Shown here: positions 53,620-61,933 of the stretch, piece after piece
How the letters are laid out: the number at the start of each line of letters is the position of its first letter
Numbering within the stretch: the first letter of the stretch is position 1
Made by a program: the position numbers and the translations under genes
The notes under the pieces: generated by a model
Databases searched by the model: none
Told to the model about the DNA's origin: nothing
Seen by the model: only the letters and a program-made list of their open reading frames with translations
NCBI RefSeq assembly: GCF_030818775.1
Contig: NZ_JAUTAU010000001.1
Span: 3,104,001-3,168,000 of the forward strand
DNA length: 64,000 nucleotides
Source: Bacillus sp. SORGH_AS_0510
GTDB lineage: Bacteria; Bacillota; Bacilli; Bacillales; Cytobacillaceae
Direction of reading: 5' to 3'

Positions 53620-54288
53620 TTACTTGAAGCCGTTATCTTCTAAGAAGCTTGCTGTTATACCTTTTTGACTCTTTGTTTTAGTATGATTGTTTGAGAGGTT
53701 TGTTAAAAAGTGTCCGACATATTTACCTATCATATCGCATTCTAGGTTCACGATATCGCCAGGTCCTTTTATTCCTAAAACAGTTTCAGATAACGTATGA
53801 GGAATTAAGGATAAAGTAAAGCTATTCTCGGTTACAGCAAATACAGTTAAGCTTGTCCCATCTACAGCAACCGATCCCTTTAATATGATATATCTAAGTA
53901 AGTCGGGATCTGCTTCAATTTCATAATAAACCGCATTTTTGACTGTCTGTTTGCTTTTTATTACCCCTGTTCCATCAATGTGTCCAGAAACAAAGTGCCC
54001 TCCAAACCTTCCACCAGCAGCCATGGCTCTTTCTAAATTCACCTTTGATCCTCGTTTTATCGCATTTAGACTGGTTGCTTTTACAGTTTCAGGCATCACA
54101 TCAACTGTAAATTGTTTAAATGAAAAAGAAGTAACGGTAAGACAAACGCCGTTGACAGCAATGCTGTCTCCCAGATGGACATCTTCAAGAACTTTTTTCG
54201 CTTCAATCGTTAAAACAAACGATTCTCCCGTTCTCTGAATATTGGCTATACTGCCTATTTCTTCAATAATACCGGTAAACATAATCAT
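53620..54288 (-). CDS. ribE: riboflavin synthase, alpha subunit
   Basis: Dismutates two lumazines to riboflavin. The 222-residue protein has two lumazine-binding repeats: MFTGIIEEIGS...VNGVCLTV...GGHFVSGHIDGTG and ILKGSVAVDGTSLTV...YVGHFL. It starts inside the ribD stop (4-base overlap); the ATG two codons further would give the usual MFTGII start and is equally possible. The C-terminal 20 residues (TKSQKGITASFLEDNGFK) are typical of Bacillus enzymes. Confidence 0.95.
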   Translation of the reverse strand: MIMFTGIIEEIGSIANIQRTGESFVLTIEAKKVLEDVHLGDSIAVNGVCLTVTSFSFKQFTVDVMPETVKATSLNAIKRGSKVNLERAMAAGGRFGGHFVSGHIDGTGVIKSKQTVKNAVYYEIEADPDLLRYIILKGSVAVDGTSLTVFAVTENSFTLSLIPHTLSETVLGIKGPGDIVNLECDMIGKYVGHFLTNLSNNHTKTKSQKGITASFLEDNGFK

Positions 54289-55379
54289 TCTTCTCCTTGC
54301 ATAGGTTCTGCAATAATCCTTAAATCATTGCCAATCCTATCTACTTGTCTAATATTCAATGAAACGGCTTGAGCTATTTTTTCTATTCCCTGGCCTCCAA
54401 ATAATGTCGGTGCCCCTTTTCCTCCAATTAATTTTGGTGCAATATAGGTAATTACTTGCTGAAAAGCTTTTTCCTTTAAAAAGCTTCCATGTACTTCTGA
54501 ACCACCCTCAACAAAAAGCGAGGTAATCCCTTTCTTCCCAAGAACCACAAGTAATTCTTTAATGGAAATCGTGCTTGTTTTCATGTGAATGATTTCAACG
54601 CCATATTCCTTAAAACGCTCTACCTTTTCTGAGTCAACATCACTTCCAGTAACAATCCAAGTCGGGGCTTCTTGGTCAGTTATCACCTTTGCCTGGTGGG
54701 GGGTCCTAAGATATGTATCAAGGATAATACGAACAGGATTTTTGCCACCAGATGGAATTCTTGTTGTTAAGGACGGATTGTCCTTCATTATCGTATTAAC
54801 TCCAACTAGAATACCATCATGCTGATGGCGAAACTGATGGACATCTGCTCGTGCTTGCTCACCAGTAATCCACATACTTTCACCAGCGACAGTTGCCGTC
54901 TTTCCATCCAAACTTGAGGCCGTTTTTAATGTCACATAAGGTAGTCTTGTTTGAATGTTGTAGAAAAAAATTTTATTTAGTTCACGGGCTTCCTCTTGAA
55001 GTAAACCCACGTCCACTTCAATTCCAGCCTTTTTCATTCTTTCAATCCCTGTTCCCACCACTTGAGGATTGGGATCAGTCGTTGCAACAAATACTTTTTT
55101 TACGCCAGACCTAATAACCAAGTCAGAGCAAGGTGGAGTCTTACCAAAATGACTGCATGGCTCAAGTGTTACATACAAAGTAGCATCCTTTGCCTTTTCA
55201 CCAGCCATTTGAATGGCATGTACCTCCGCATGTGGTTCACCTGCTTTTAAATGGGCCCCCAAGCCAATCAGTTGCCCGTCTTTCACCAATACCGCACCGA
55301 CAACTGGATTTGGCGTGGTTTGGCCTAATGCTCCTCTTGCAAGATCAAGTGCTAAATTCATATAAAATTTATCATCCAT
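54285..55379 (-). CDS. ribD: bifunctional diaminohydroxyphosphoribosylaminopyrimidine deaminase / reductase
   Basis: Second and third steps of riboflavin synthesis in one protein of 364 residues. The deaminase half has the zinc site HAEVHAI and PCSHFGKTPPCSD; the reductase half contains PYVTLKTASSLDGKTAT and LFVEGGSEVHGSFL. The ATG at 55379 lies behind AAAGGAGAGG and is chosen over a long upstream reading that runs back through the terminator hairpin. First gene after the FMN riboswitch. Confidence 0.96.
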   Translation of the reverse strand: MDDKFYMNLALDLARGALGQTTPNPVVGAVLVKDGQLIGLGAHLKAGEPHAEVHAIQMAGEKAKDATLYVTLEPCSHFGKTPPCSDLVIRSGVKKVFVATTDPNPQVVGTGIERMKKAGIEVDVGLLQEEARELNKIFFYNIQTRLPYVTLKTASSLDGKTATVAGESMWITGEQARADVHQFRHQHDGILVGVNTIMKDNPSLTTRIPSGGKNPVRIILDTYLRTPHQAKVITDQEAPTWIVTGSDVDSEKVERFKEYGVEIIHMKTSTISIKELLVVLGKKGITSLFVEGGSEVHGSFLKEKAFQQVITYIAPKLIGGKGAPTLFGGQGIEKIAQAVSLNIRQVDRIGNDLRIIAEPMQGEE

Positions 55380-55404
55380 CCTATCCTCTCCTTTATTAAG
55401 GAAT

Positions 55405-55446
55405 AAAAAAGGCCCTGAAGAAACACTGTTCTTCAGGGCCAAAAAA
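55405..55446 (-). terminator. FMN riboswitch terminator
   Basis: GGCCCTGAAGAA / TTCTTCAGGGCC perfect 12-bp stem with T6 after it on the minus strand, 26 bases before the ribD start and inside its leader; the OFF structure of the riboswitch. Confidence 0.92.
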
Positions 55447-55509
55447 GACAATAGGAAATAAAAGCTTAAAAATAGGTATACTTCACCCTACCCATAAACC
55501 TCGTTTTTC

Positions 55510-55648
55510 CTTCTCCCATCCAGACTTTAACTGTCGGCCCTGGAGTTTCACCAGATCCACCGTTTATCCAAGCGGATAACCGGGTCACGGACTAAGAAGC
55601 ATGGCTTCATCACCGCCGGTTAGGAATTTCACCTGACCCCGAAGGAAT
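55510..55648 (-). promoter_or_regulatory. FMN riboswitch (RFN element)
   Basis: Minus-strand blocks in the conserved order: CCTTCGGGGTCAGGTGAAA, TTCCTAACCGGCGGTGA, TAGTCCGTGACCCG, CGGTGGATCTGGTGAAACTC, CAGGGCCGACAGT and GTCTGGATGGGAGAAG. It governs the ribD-E-BA-H operon, shutting it off when FMN is bound. A TATAAT on the minus strand at 55670-55675 is the probable -10; the -35 is weak. Confidence 0.97.
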
Positions 55649-55739
55649 TATTTAGCTATATTAAATGTTATTATACTTAATTCATCGAGTAAAGGAAAAT
55701 GTCCCTAAAATTAAAAAAGGCCCTATACAAGGGCAAGAT

Positions 55740-56210
55740 TTAATCTCTATAAATCTTAACAGGTAAATAAATCTCAAAATGAAGATCACCTGCTGCATTT
55801 TGATGTTTATATTCTTCCTTATAGATTTCCAGGCTTAATGCATGATGGTCCTGTTCATATCCATATTCTTTCATCCAATTTAACAAGCGGTGATACGTAT
55901 TTTCTACTTCTTCTGGCTTTCCATAATGGGTAGTAAATACATAATTTTTGCTAGGAATCGTAAAGCCAATCATTCCTTCTGGGATTGCATCCAGCTTCTC
56001 TACTGGGGTAGTGACGTAATATGTAAATTCTGTTTCCCTGCTATGAAACGGTGCAATGAGAACCGGGTCTTTTGTCTGATAGGGTACCTCCTGCAGCCGT
56101 GCTTCCATTTTGTTAAAAAGACTTGGAATGGTACTTGTTTCTGAATATGTACCCGTCCAAGATATTCCCACTACTTTCATCTCTTCTTTTTCAATTACTT
56201 GGATACCCAA
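55740..56210 (-). CDS. GyrI-like / AraC effector-binding domain protein
   Basis: Stand-alone effector-binding domain of 156 residues, the fold of BmrR and Rob C-terminal domains and SbmC/GyrI. It opens GIQVIEKEEMKVVGISWTGT, the usual first strand, and ends DLHFEIYLPVKI, the family's C-terminal signature, with a Glu/Tyr-rich pocket between. No DNA-binding part is attached. A TTG start behind GGGGGG fits the spacing best. Ligand and partner are unknown; related proteins bind hydrophobic cations. Confidence 0.82.
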   Translation of the reverse strand: MGIQVIEKEEMKVVGISWTGTYSETSTIPSLFNKMEARLQEVPYQTKDPVLIAPFHSRETEFTYYVTTPVEKLDAIPEGMIGFTIPSKNYVFTTHYGKPEEVENTYHRLLNWMKEYGYEQDHHALSLEIYKEEYKHQNAAGDLHFEIYLPVKIYRD

Positions 56211-56350
56211 GCTAATCCCCCCTTTTGTTCCATCATATTTCTATTATTCTAAGAATATCCCTTAAAGTCCTGCAAAATATTTCGACTACGGAGATATTTT
56301 TTTGAAAAAATAATAAACAACCATAACAACTGGCTGTTTTAGGAGGATTA

Positions 56351-56917
56351 TTATTTTAAGATACTTGATGAGATATCAAAAGCATTCCAGAGAAAAGCAG
56401 CATAGAGTGCTGAAAGAATCCAAGCTAGAAGTGGTTTATAATAATGAATCGCAAGCACAGAAAACATGACAAAGCTAAAAAAAGCAGACCAACCTAAATT
56501 CCATCCATTTTTATGGACAAGCGCACCTAACTTTAAATCAGCATACTCATTAATGGTATATATAATTGTCCAAAGCAAGATATTGGCAATTTTCTTCTTA
56601 AAAGACTTTGACATATGGCCGAGGAAAATGCTAATTGTCACTGGATACTTTATTAACATGACCAAAAAAGCAATATGGGTATGTTTAGCCCATCCCTTAT
56701 CACTTCCTACAGGCACATATTCCCACATACTATGCTTGTAGAATAAATATTGATAGACTAAATCACCCACCATTAAAAAGAGAAAGGTGGGATAAAACGC
56801 TTTCCAGTTTTTCCAATCTCCCCATTTTATTGCTGAAAAAATATAAAGGACCCCATATAATACGTTCAGATTCACCCGGATGCTCCTTCGCCTTTTAATA
56901 ATACCTATTGTTTCCAA
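56351..56917 (-). CDS. CBO0543-like integral membrane protein
   Basis: Membrane protein of 188 residues with about five helices. The segments FYPTFLFLMVGDLVYQYLFYK, MWEYVPVG and INEYADLKLGALVHKNGWNLGWS agree with the CBO0543 family, found in many spore formers and of unknown function. It begins within the last codons of the serine hydrolase gene (13-base overlap), so the two are translated together. Confidence 0.75.
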   Translation of the reverse strand: METIGIIKRRRSIRVNLNVLYGVLYIFSAIKWGDWKNWKAFYPTFLFLMVGDLVYQYLFYKHSMWEYVPVGSDKGWAKHTHIAFLVMLIKYPVTISIFLGHMSKSFKKKIANILLWTIIYTINEYADLKLGALVHKNGWNLGWSAFFSFVMFSVLAIHYYKPLLAWILSALYAAFLWNAFDISSSILK

Positions 56918-57984
56918 TTCATTGTTAAATTATCAAAAGTAAAAGGGGATGTCACTTTCTTTCTAACATCCAAAATGGCTACGAGCTGCTGGTAGGCTGT
57001 TCGTTTATAATATCCACGTTCAATTGAAGGTGTATAAAAGGTTCCATACAGCTTTTTTTCTAAAAAATCATAATAAAATGACCCTACTTCCAAAGTTCTT
57101 ACCGCTTTGTTTGTACTCCCAGTAACTACCGCCAATTCTTCGCTTCTCTCCTTAGCAATCAATTGGTGATGATTATTTACAATTGAAGCAATTTCTGCAA
57201 TCACTTCTTGTGATTTTTCATAGGCAATTCCTCTGGTTGTAATGGCTAATGTATACGGTTCATTTGCAAATACAATAGCAGCATCATTATAAATTAAATT
57301 CATTGGAATCATTCCAACTTTATGGGCAACAGGCACGTCCTTAATTCCGTTTGGAATCGTAGAGTTATAAACCGTATGTTCAAGGTATTCGATAAGCTTC
57401 TTCCCATTTACGCTTTGATTTGAATAGCGATACAGTTCCCCTGTGTATAAAGTTAAATCGTCAGCAGAAGTGAGATTTCTTCCTCCTGGATAGGCGTTGA
57501 CTGCCCCAAGGCTTTTTAAAAATGCGACAAACTGATTGGGTCCTACCCGCTCTTTCAACATAATGAAAGCGATATTATCACTATAGATCAAAGCTTTTTC
57601 AACTAATTCGCCAATTGTATAGACCGTCCCCACCTTGTCATTTTGGATGACACCGCTTCCTCCAGAATAATGCCGGCTTTGATAAGTTAATGGTTCGTTT
57701 AAATCAAGCTTCCCCTCATCAGCAAGTTGCATTATGTATAACGCTAGCGGTAGCTTAATTGTGCTAGCAGCAGGAACTTGTGTCTCACTATTTAAAGAAT
57801 AACTTTCATTTGTCACGAGATTTTTATAACGGAGTGTCACTTTCCCTTGATATGGTTTTATGTATTCGGCCAGGTCTGCTTGAAGGTTATTAAATTCTTG
57901 AGTATGTTCGGCTTTTACTGTACCATTCAAGCCTACTTGTGTTAGTAAAATGAAAAATATTAAAGCGATGGCAATCTTTTTCAC
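56905..57984 (-). CDS. secreted serine hydrolase (class A beta-lactamase-like)
   Basis: Exported protein of 359 residues with a signal peptide (cut near VKAEH, about 24-26) and the penicillin-recognising fold: SxxK in AASTIKLP, SDN in YSDNIAF, and HKVG in place of KTG. It looks like a beta-lactamase-related hydrolase rather than a confirmed resistance enzyme. The C-terminal extension after the fold (about 90 residues) is unusual for a true beta-lactamase. A GTG start follows GGAGGGG. Paired with a membrane protein gene downstream. Confidence 0.85.
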   Translation of the reverse strand: MKKIAIALIFFILLTQVGLNGTVKAEHTQEFNNLQADLAEYIKPYQGKVTLRYKNLVTNESYSLNSETQVPAASTIKLPLALYIMQLADEGKLDLNEPLTYQSRHYSGGSGVIQNDKVGTVYTIGELVEKALIYSDNIAFIMLKERVGPNQFVAFLKSLGAVNAYPGGRNLTSADDLTLYTGELYRYSNQSVNGKKLIEYLEHTVYNSTIPNGIKDVPVAHKVGMIPMNLIYNDAAIVFANEPYTLAITTRGIAYEKSQEVIAEIASIVNNHHQLIAKERSEELAVVTGSTNKAVRTLEVGSFYYDFLEKKLYGTFYTPSIERGYYKRTAYQQLVAILDVRKKVTSPFTFDNLTMNWKQ

Positions 57985-58101
57985 TGTTTCCCCTCCTAGT
58001 AACTAAGTACTAGTTTAATAGAAAAAAGAGGGAATTTTTGTCGAAATTTGCAGAAAATATAAGATTTTTGTAATACTTTTTATTGATGTAGTTTTATAAT
58101 A

Positions 58102-58283
58102 TGCTTTGTTAAACGTGCCTGTTGATTTCCGCTCCAGGCACGAGCGGTTCGTGGGTGTTTCGGCGAGCCTCCTCGACGCAAGCGTCTGCGGGGTTCCCCC
58201 TGAACCATACTCCCACAGGAGTCTTCGTGCCTTCCTCTCCAATCAACAGGATGTATAAATCAACACTGTTCTTTAACAAAGTC
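58102..58283 (+). mobile_element. MITE-like element, copy F (short form)
   Basis: 182 bases from TGCTTTGTTAAAC to TTTAACAAAGTC, near-perfect ends. Flanks TTATAATA (58094-58101) and TTTTAATA (58284-58291) match at 7 of 8. The stems GGCACGA / TCGTGCC and GACGC-AA-GCGTC are intact. The extra module of the long form is absent. Its right end supplies the last codons and stop of the SDR gene. Confidence 0.9.
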
Positions 58284-59112
58284 TTTTAATAAAAAGCTTC
58301 TCCCAGAGTTTCCATGGGATAAATTTTCTTAACATGAGAGTTGGCCTTACGCCTTTTCCAATTGGATATCTTAAATTCGGCCTCTCGTCTAAAGCTATTC
58401 TGGCTATTTTCTCTGCCACATCTTTTGGGTTGCCAAACTGCCCTTCACCTGAAGAAATGTAGTCTTCGATTCTCTTCATATAGTTAAAATAAGGAGAATC
58501 TGTTTGTAAGGAAAGTGTGGTAACTTGTTTGCCTGTGGTCCAAATACTGGTCTTATAGGAACCTGGTTCAATTAAGGCGACAGATATCCCAAAAGGGGAT
58601 AATTCTAATCGTAAGCTTTCGCTCCACCCCTCCAAAGCGTGCTTGGAAGCAACATATGGCGATAGGCCCGGAAACGCTATTCTCCGGCTTATACTGCTAA
58701 CATTAATGATTTTCCCTTTCTTTTGTCTACGCATGAATGGAATAACAGTCTTTGTTACTGCAATGACACCAAAGAAATTCGTATCGAATTGTTTTCGGTA
58801 CTCTTCCATTGTTATTTCCTCAACAAACCCTGCTCCAGCAAAGCCTGCATTGTTTACTAGAACATCTACCCGGCCAATACTTTTAATCAGTGCAGCTAAT
58901 CGTTCAACGGAAGACCCCGAGGTAACATCCAGTTCATGTATAATCAAATTCGATTGTATTGTAAGTCTTTGGGCCTGATTTAGAAGCTCATCTGCTTTTG
59001 CTTTATTCCTCATTGTCGCGATTACTTGAAAGCCTGCTTTTGCTAACTCTAATGTTGTTAATAGACCAAAACCACTTGAAGCCCCAGTGACAATTGCAAT
59101 TGGTTGATTCAT
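58273..59112 (-). CDS. SDR family oxidoreductase, 3' end set by a MITE
   Basis: Short-chain dehydrogenase of 279 residues: cofactor loop TGASSGFGLLT near 9-19, NNAGFAGAG near 87, NVSSISRR with the Ser and YVASKHALEGW with Tyr/Lys near 157. SDRs of this type act on retinoid-like or lipid alcohols, but no substrate can be named. The last residues KRLC and the TAA stop lie in the terminal repeat of MITE copy F, so the native C-terminus has probably been altered. MITE copy G begins 35 bases upstream of the ATG, so both borders of the gene are element-derived. Confidence 0.87.
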   Translation of the reverse strand: MNQPIAIVTGASSGFGLLTTLELAKAGFQVIATMRNKAKADELLNQAQRLTIQSNLIIHELDVTSGSSVERLAALIKSIGRVDVLVNNAGFAGAGFVEEITMEEYRKQFDTNFFGVIAVTKTVIPFMRRQKKGKIINVSSISRRIAFPGLSPYVASKHALEGWSESLRLELSPFGISVALIEPGSYKTSIWTTGKQVTTLSLQTDSPYFNYMKRIEDYISSGEGQFGNPKDVAEKIARIALDERPNLRYPIGKGVRPTLMLRKFIPWKLWEKLFIKRLC

Positions 59113-59138
59113 TTTTTATGTTTCCTCCGTATTTTACT

Positions 59139-59337
59139 ATTTACATGGCTCTGTTAAACATGCCTGTTTGATTTCCGCTCCAGGCACGAGCGGCTCGTGG
59201 GTGTTTGGGCGAGCCTCCTCGACGCAAGCGTCTGCGGGGTCTCTCCTGAACCATACTCCCACAGGAGTCTTCGTGCCTTCCGCTCCAATCAACAGGATGT
59301 ATAAATCAACACTGTTCTTTAACACAGCCATTTACAT
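59139..59337 (+). mobile_element. MITE-like element, copy G, with exact 8-bp target duplication
   Basis: The element spans 59147-59329 (183 bases, short form), from GGCTCTGTTAAAC to TTTAACACAGCC, a 12-bp terminal inverted repeat with one mismatch. Perfect direct repeats ATTTACAT flank it (59139-59146 and 59330-59337). The stems GGCACGA (59183-59189) / TCGTGCC (59271-59277) and GACGC / GCGTC are intact. It is the best-preserved copy. Its insertion lies just upstream of the SDR gene. Confidence 0.93.
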
Positions 59338-59347
59338 AATAACATGA

Positions 59348-59380
59348 AAAAAGGCTGCTCAACTTTTGAACAGCCTTTTA
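59348..59380 (-). terminator. Terminator of katA
   Basis: AAGGCTGCTCAA / TTGAACAGCCTT stem followed on the minus strand by TTTT, about 20 bases beyond the katA stop. Confidence 0.85.
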
Positions 59381-59399
59381 CTAGTCTTATTGTTTTATT

Positions 59400-60857
59400 T
59401 TATACTCCCTGAGGAATAGCTAATTTCAAGCCTTTTGCAATTCGCTCGCCATACTCTTGGTCTGCTTTATAGAAATGCTGAATTTGGCGGAGTTTAATAT
59501 CATCTCTTTCCACCGGCTTCATAGCACCAACAATGTTTTCTACGAGGCGTGTTCTTTCTTCTTCAGACATCAAACGGTATAGGTCACCGGCCTGTGTGTA
59601 GTGATCATTATGATCATAAGCTACTTGCTCAGCTGCCCCTGACACCTGGAATGGAGTTTGCTTATGTTCTGGCGCTTCTTTTGGTCCGCCAAAACTGTTT
59701 GGCTCGTAATAAACAGTACCGCCGCCATTGTTATCAAATCGCATCGCCCCGTCACGTTGATAGTTGTTCACTTCTACCTTTGGACGATTAATTGGTAGTA
59801 AGTTATGGTTTGGACCTACACGATAGCGATGGGCATCAGAATAAGCAAAAATACGACCTTGAAGCATTTTATCAGGTGAAGCTTCGATTCCCGGTACCAT
59901 TGTTCCAGGTGAGAATGTAGCTTGCTCTACTTCGGCAAAATAGTTCTCTGGGTTGCGATTGAGAACCATACGGCCAACCTCAATTAGTGGATAGTCTTTG
60001 TGGGACCATACTTTTGTTACATCAAATGGATCAAAGCGATACGTATTCGCATCTTCAAATGGCATAATTTGAACTTGAAGTCTCCACGCAGGGAAATCCC
60101 CGTTTTCTATAGCATTATATAAGTCTTCAGTATGGTAATCTGGATTGTCTCCAGCTAGTTTTGCCGCAACATCAGGAGACATGTTTTTAACACCTTGCTC
60201 TGTTTTGAAGTGATATTTTACCCAAACAGCTTCTCCCTCATGGTTTACCCACTTAAAGGTATGGCTTCCATACCCATTCATATGGCGTAGAGTAGCCGGC
60301 AATCCACGGTCACCCATTAAATAAGTTACTTGGTGCAGGGATTCTGGAGATAAGGACCAAAAGTCCCAGATCGCATTAGGATTTTTCAAATGTGTTTTAG
60401 GGTCTCTTTTTTGTGTATGGATGAAATCAGGGAATTTAATCGCATCACGAATAAAGAAAATGGGTGTATTGTTTCCTACTAAATCATAGTTTCCTTCTTC
60501 TGTATAAAATTTCACAGCAAAACCGCGTGGATCACGAACCGTATCAGCTGAACCTAATTCGCCGGCTACCGTTGAGAATCGAATAAACATTGGTGTTTTT
60601 TTTCCGACACCAATAAATAATTTTGCTTTTGTGTATTTTGACATATCGTTGGTTACTTCAAAATAGCCATGTGCCCCTGCCCCTTTTGCATGAACCACAC
60701 GCTCAGGTACCCGCTCACGGTTAAAATGCGCTAATTTTTCTAGTAAATGTACGTCTTGAATTAATGTTGGGCCGCGTGAGCCTGCAGTCATTGAATTTTG
60801 ATTATCACCGACTGGGGCCCCATTACCTGTAGTCAAATTCTTGTTAACATTACTCAT
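59400..60857 (-). CDS. katA: vegetative catalase, clade 3
   Basis: Haem catalase of 485 residues, converting hydrogen peroxide to water and oxygen. The distal His lies in [14 protein letters not shown], the Asn-containing [11 protein letters not shown] segment and the haem-ligand Tyr in [14 protein letters not shown] near 340 are all conserved. Length fits small-subunit clade 3 enzymes such as B. subtilis KatA. AGGTGA precedes the ATG. A perfect PerR box and a second palindrome upstream point to peroxide induction. Confidence 0.97.
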   Translation of the reverse strand: MSNVNKNLTTGNGAPVGDNQNSMTAGSRGPTLIQDVHLLEKLAHFNRERVPERVVHAKGAGAHGYFEVTNDMSKYTKAKLFIGVGKKTPMFIRFSTVAGELGSADTVRDPRGFAVKFYTEEGNYDLVGNNTPIFFIRDAIKFPDFIHTQKRDPKTHLKNPNAIWDFWSLSPESLHQVTYLMGDRGLPATLRHMNGYGSHTFKWVNHEGEAVWVKYHFKTEQGVKNMSPDVAAKLAGDNPDYHTEDLYNAIENGDFPAWRLQVQIMPFEDANTYRFDPFDVTKVWSHKDYPLIEVGRMVLNRNPENYFAEVEQATFSPGTMVPGIEASPDKMLQGRIFAYSDAHRYRVGPNHNLLPINRPKVEVNNYQRDGAMRFDNNGGGTVYYEPNSFGGPKEAPEHKQTPFQVSGAAEQVAYDHNDHYTQAGDLYRLMSEEERTRLVENIVGAMKPVERDDIKLRQIQHFYKADQEYGERIAKGLKLAIPQGV

Positions 60858-60892
60858 GTAATCACCTCGTAAACTATTTTTTAGCTTAACTA

Positions 60893-60943
60893 GATTATAA
60901 TATAAATTTTATTATAATCAATACTAAATTATAATTATTATAA
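60893..60943 (-). promoter_or_regulatory. PerR box and second AT-rich palindrome upstream of katA
   Basis: TTATAATTATTATAA at 60929-60943 matches the PerR consensus exactly. A second palindrome GATTATAAT / ATTATAATC lies at 60893-60919, nearer the gene. Both sit where a promoter of katA should be. PerR with bound metal would repress; peroxide oxidises it and releases the gene. Confidence 0.85.
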
Positions 60944-61129
60944 ATTAGTACTGATTATCAATTAGGTGACATGTACCCACTATTACATAGGTATTAAAAA
61001 TATAGGACGTTATTCCAAAATTAAGAAATATCGCCCTAAAAAATTTTATTTCAATTGTGAGGATTCATTATTAATATAGAAAAAAATAGATTATACTGTA
61101 GGTAACGTACATTTTAGGAGGATTTCTTT

Positions 61130-61324
61130 ATGAGTGAAATAAATCAAACAGAGGATTCAAAAAAGAAGATTAGTTTGCAAGAGGCAATGAAGCAGCAGCT
61201 TTTAAATAAGAAGAATAAAGCTACTTCTGGAAATTCCAATGTAAATGGCTCTTCAGCAACACAAAAAATGAGAAGTCAGCAAACAAAGAAGGTTAGCAAT
61301 TCACGGAGAAAGATGGGTGTCTAA
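61130..61324 (+). CDS. hypothetical small hydrophilic protein (64 aa)
   Basis: Starts MSEINQTEDSKKKISLQEAM, rich in Lys, Gln, Ser and Asn, without hydrophobic segments, likely disordered in its second half and ending RRKMGV. Good AGGAGG before the ATG. Its stop overlaps the start of ywbE (GGTGTCTAA), so it is translationally coupled to that gene. I do not recognise the family. The region 60944-61090 before it shows nothing further except AT-rich sequence. Confidence 0.7.
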   Translation: MSEINQTEDSKKKISLQEAMKQQLLNKKNKATSGNSNVNGSSATQKMRSQQTKKVSNSRRKMGV

Positions 61325-61517
61325 CGGCCAATATCGAAAAGATATCCTTCCAGGATTAGCAGTTAAAATTGTCCTAAAAGCTGACCAAAGAAGTGGCAAA
61401 CTAACTGCAGGTGTGGTTAAGGATATTTTGACCAATTCAAGTTTCCATCCCCATGGCATAAAAGTCAGGCTCACTGATGGACAAGTTGGACGAGTACAGG
61501 AGATTTCAAATATTTAA
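61317..61517 (+). CDS. ywbE: YwbE family protein
   Basis: Small protein of 66 residues matching the conserved YwbE/DUF2196 family: YRKDILPGLAVKIVLKADQ at the start, then SGKLTAGVVKDILTNSSFH and HGIKVRLTDGQVGRVQEI. It is a short beta-rich, probably SH3- or OB-like fold of unknown function. The start is a GTG within the last codons of the upstream gene, GGAG 8 or so bases before. A hairpin terminator follows. Confidence 0.88.
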   Translation: MSNGQYRKDILPGLAVKIVLKADQRSGKLTAGVVKDILTNSSFHPHGIKVRLTDGQVGRVQEISNI

Positions 61518-61526
61518 TTTCAAAGT

Positions 61527-61559
61527 GAAAGCTTCTGCCCTTTTGGTGGAGGCTTTTTT
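61527..61559 (+). terminator. Terminator of ywbE
   Basis: AAAGCTTC / GAGGCTTT stem (one G-T pair) followed by TTTT. Confidence 0.65.
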
Positions 61560-61565
61560 CATAAA

Positions 61566-61600
61566 AAAAAACAGACTCCGTTTTGGAGTCTGTTTTTTTG
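61566..61600. terminator. Terminator of the cold-shock gene
   Basis: ACAGACTCC / GGAGTCTGT stem with a 5-base loop and T/A tracts on both sides. Confidence 0.88.
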
Positions 61601-61608
61601 GTGGGTCA

Positions 61609-61809
61609 TTATGATTTACGAACGTTAACCGCTTGTGGTCCACGTTGTCCATTTTCGATTTCAAACGTAACCTCTTGACCTTCATCCAATGATTTGTAAC
61701 CTTCACCTTGAATAGCAGAGAAATGTACGAATACGTCCTCTCCACCTTCACGCTCGATGAATCCAAATCCTTTTTCGCTGTTAAACCATTTTACCTTACC
61801 ATGTTCCAT
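61609..61809 (-). CDS. cold-shock protein (CspA/B/D family)
   Basis: Single-strand nucleic-acid-binding OB-fold protein of 66 residues. RNP1 KGFGFIE is at 14-20 and RNP2 VFVHF at 26-30; the C-terminus [13 protein letters not shown] is standard. It acts as an RNA chaperone in growth and cold adaptation. AGGAGG lies about 16 bases, and AAAGGAA right, before the ATG. Which of the csp paralogues it is cannot be told. The AT-rich 61810-61933 region contains its leader. Confidence 0.96.
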   Translation of the reverse strand: MEHGKVKWFNSEKGFGFIEREGGEDVFVHFSAIQGEGYKSLDEGQEVTFEIENGQRGPQAVNVRKS

Positions 61810-61933
61810 TTCCTTTGTAGCCTCCTAGCATGTACCTTATACATGAAATTGCAATATACTTGCCTGATTATTTTTACCCACAAATTAAAACCTTATACTC
61901 AAATGTAAAAAAAATAAATTAAATTTTCACCCT

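Noticed and set aside
56905..57984. Antibiotic-resistance beta-lactamase
   Set aside because: The fold motifs are there, but HKVG replaces KTG, no Glu-containing omega-loop motif is evident to me, and a long C-terminal extension is present; called a serine hydrolase.
58102..59329. Composite transposon made of MITE F, SDR and MITE G
   Set aside because: The outer flanks do not match each other, while each copy has its own target duplication, so they inserted separately.
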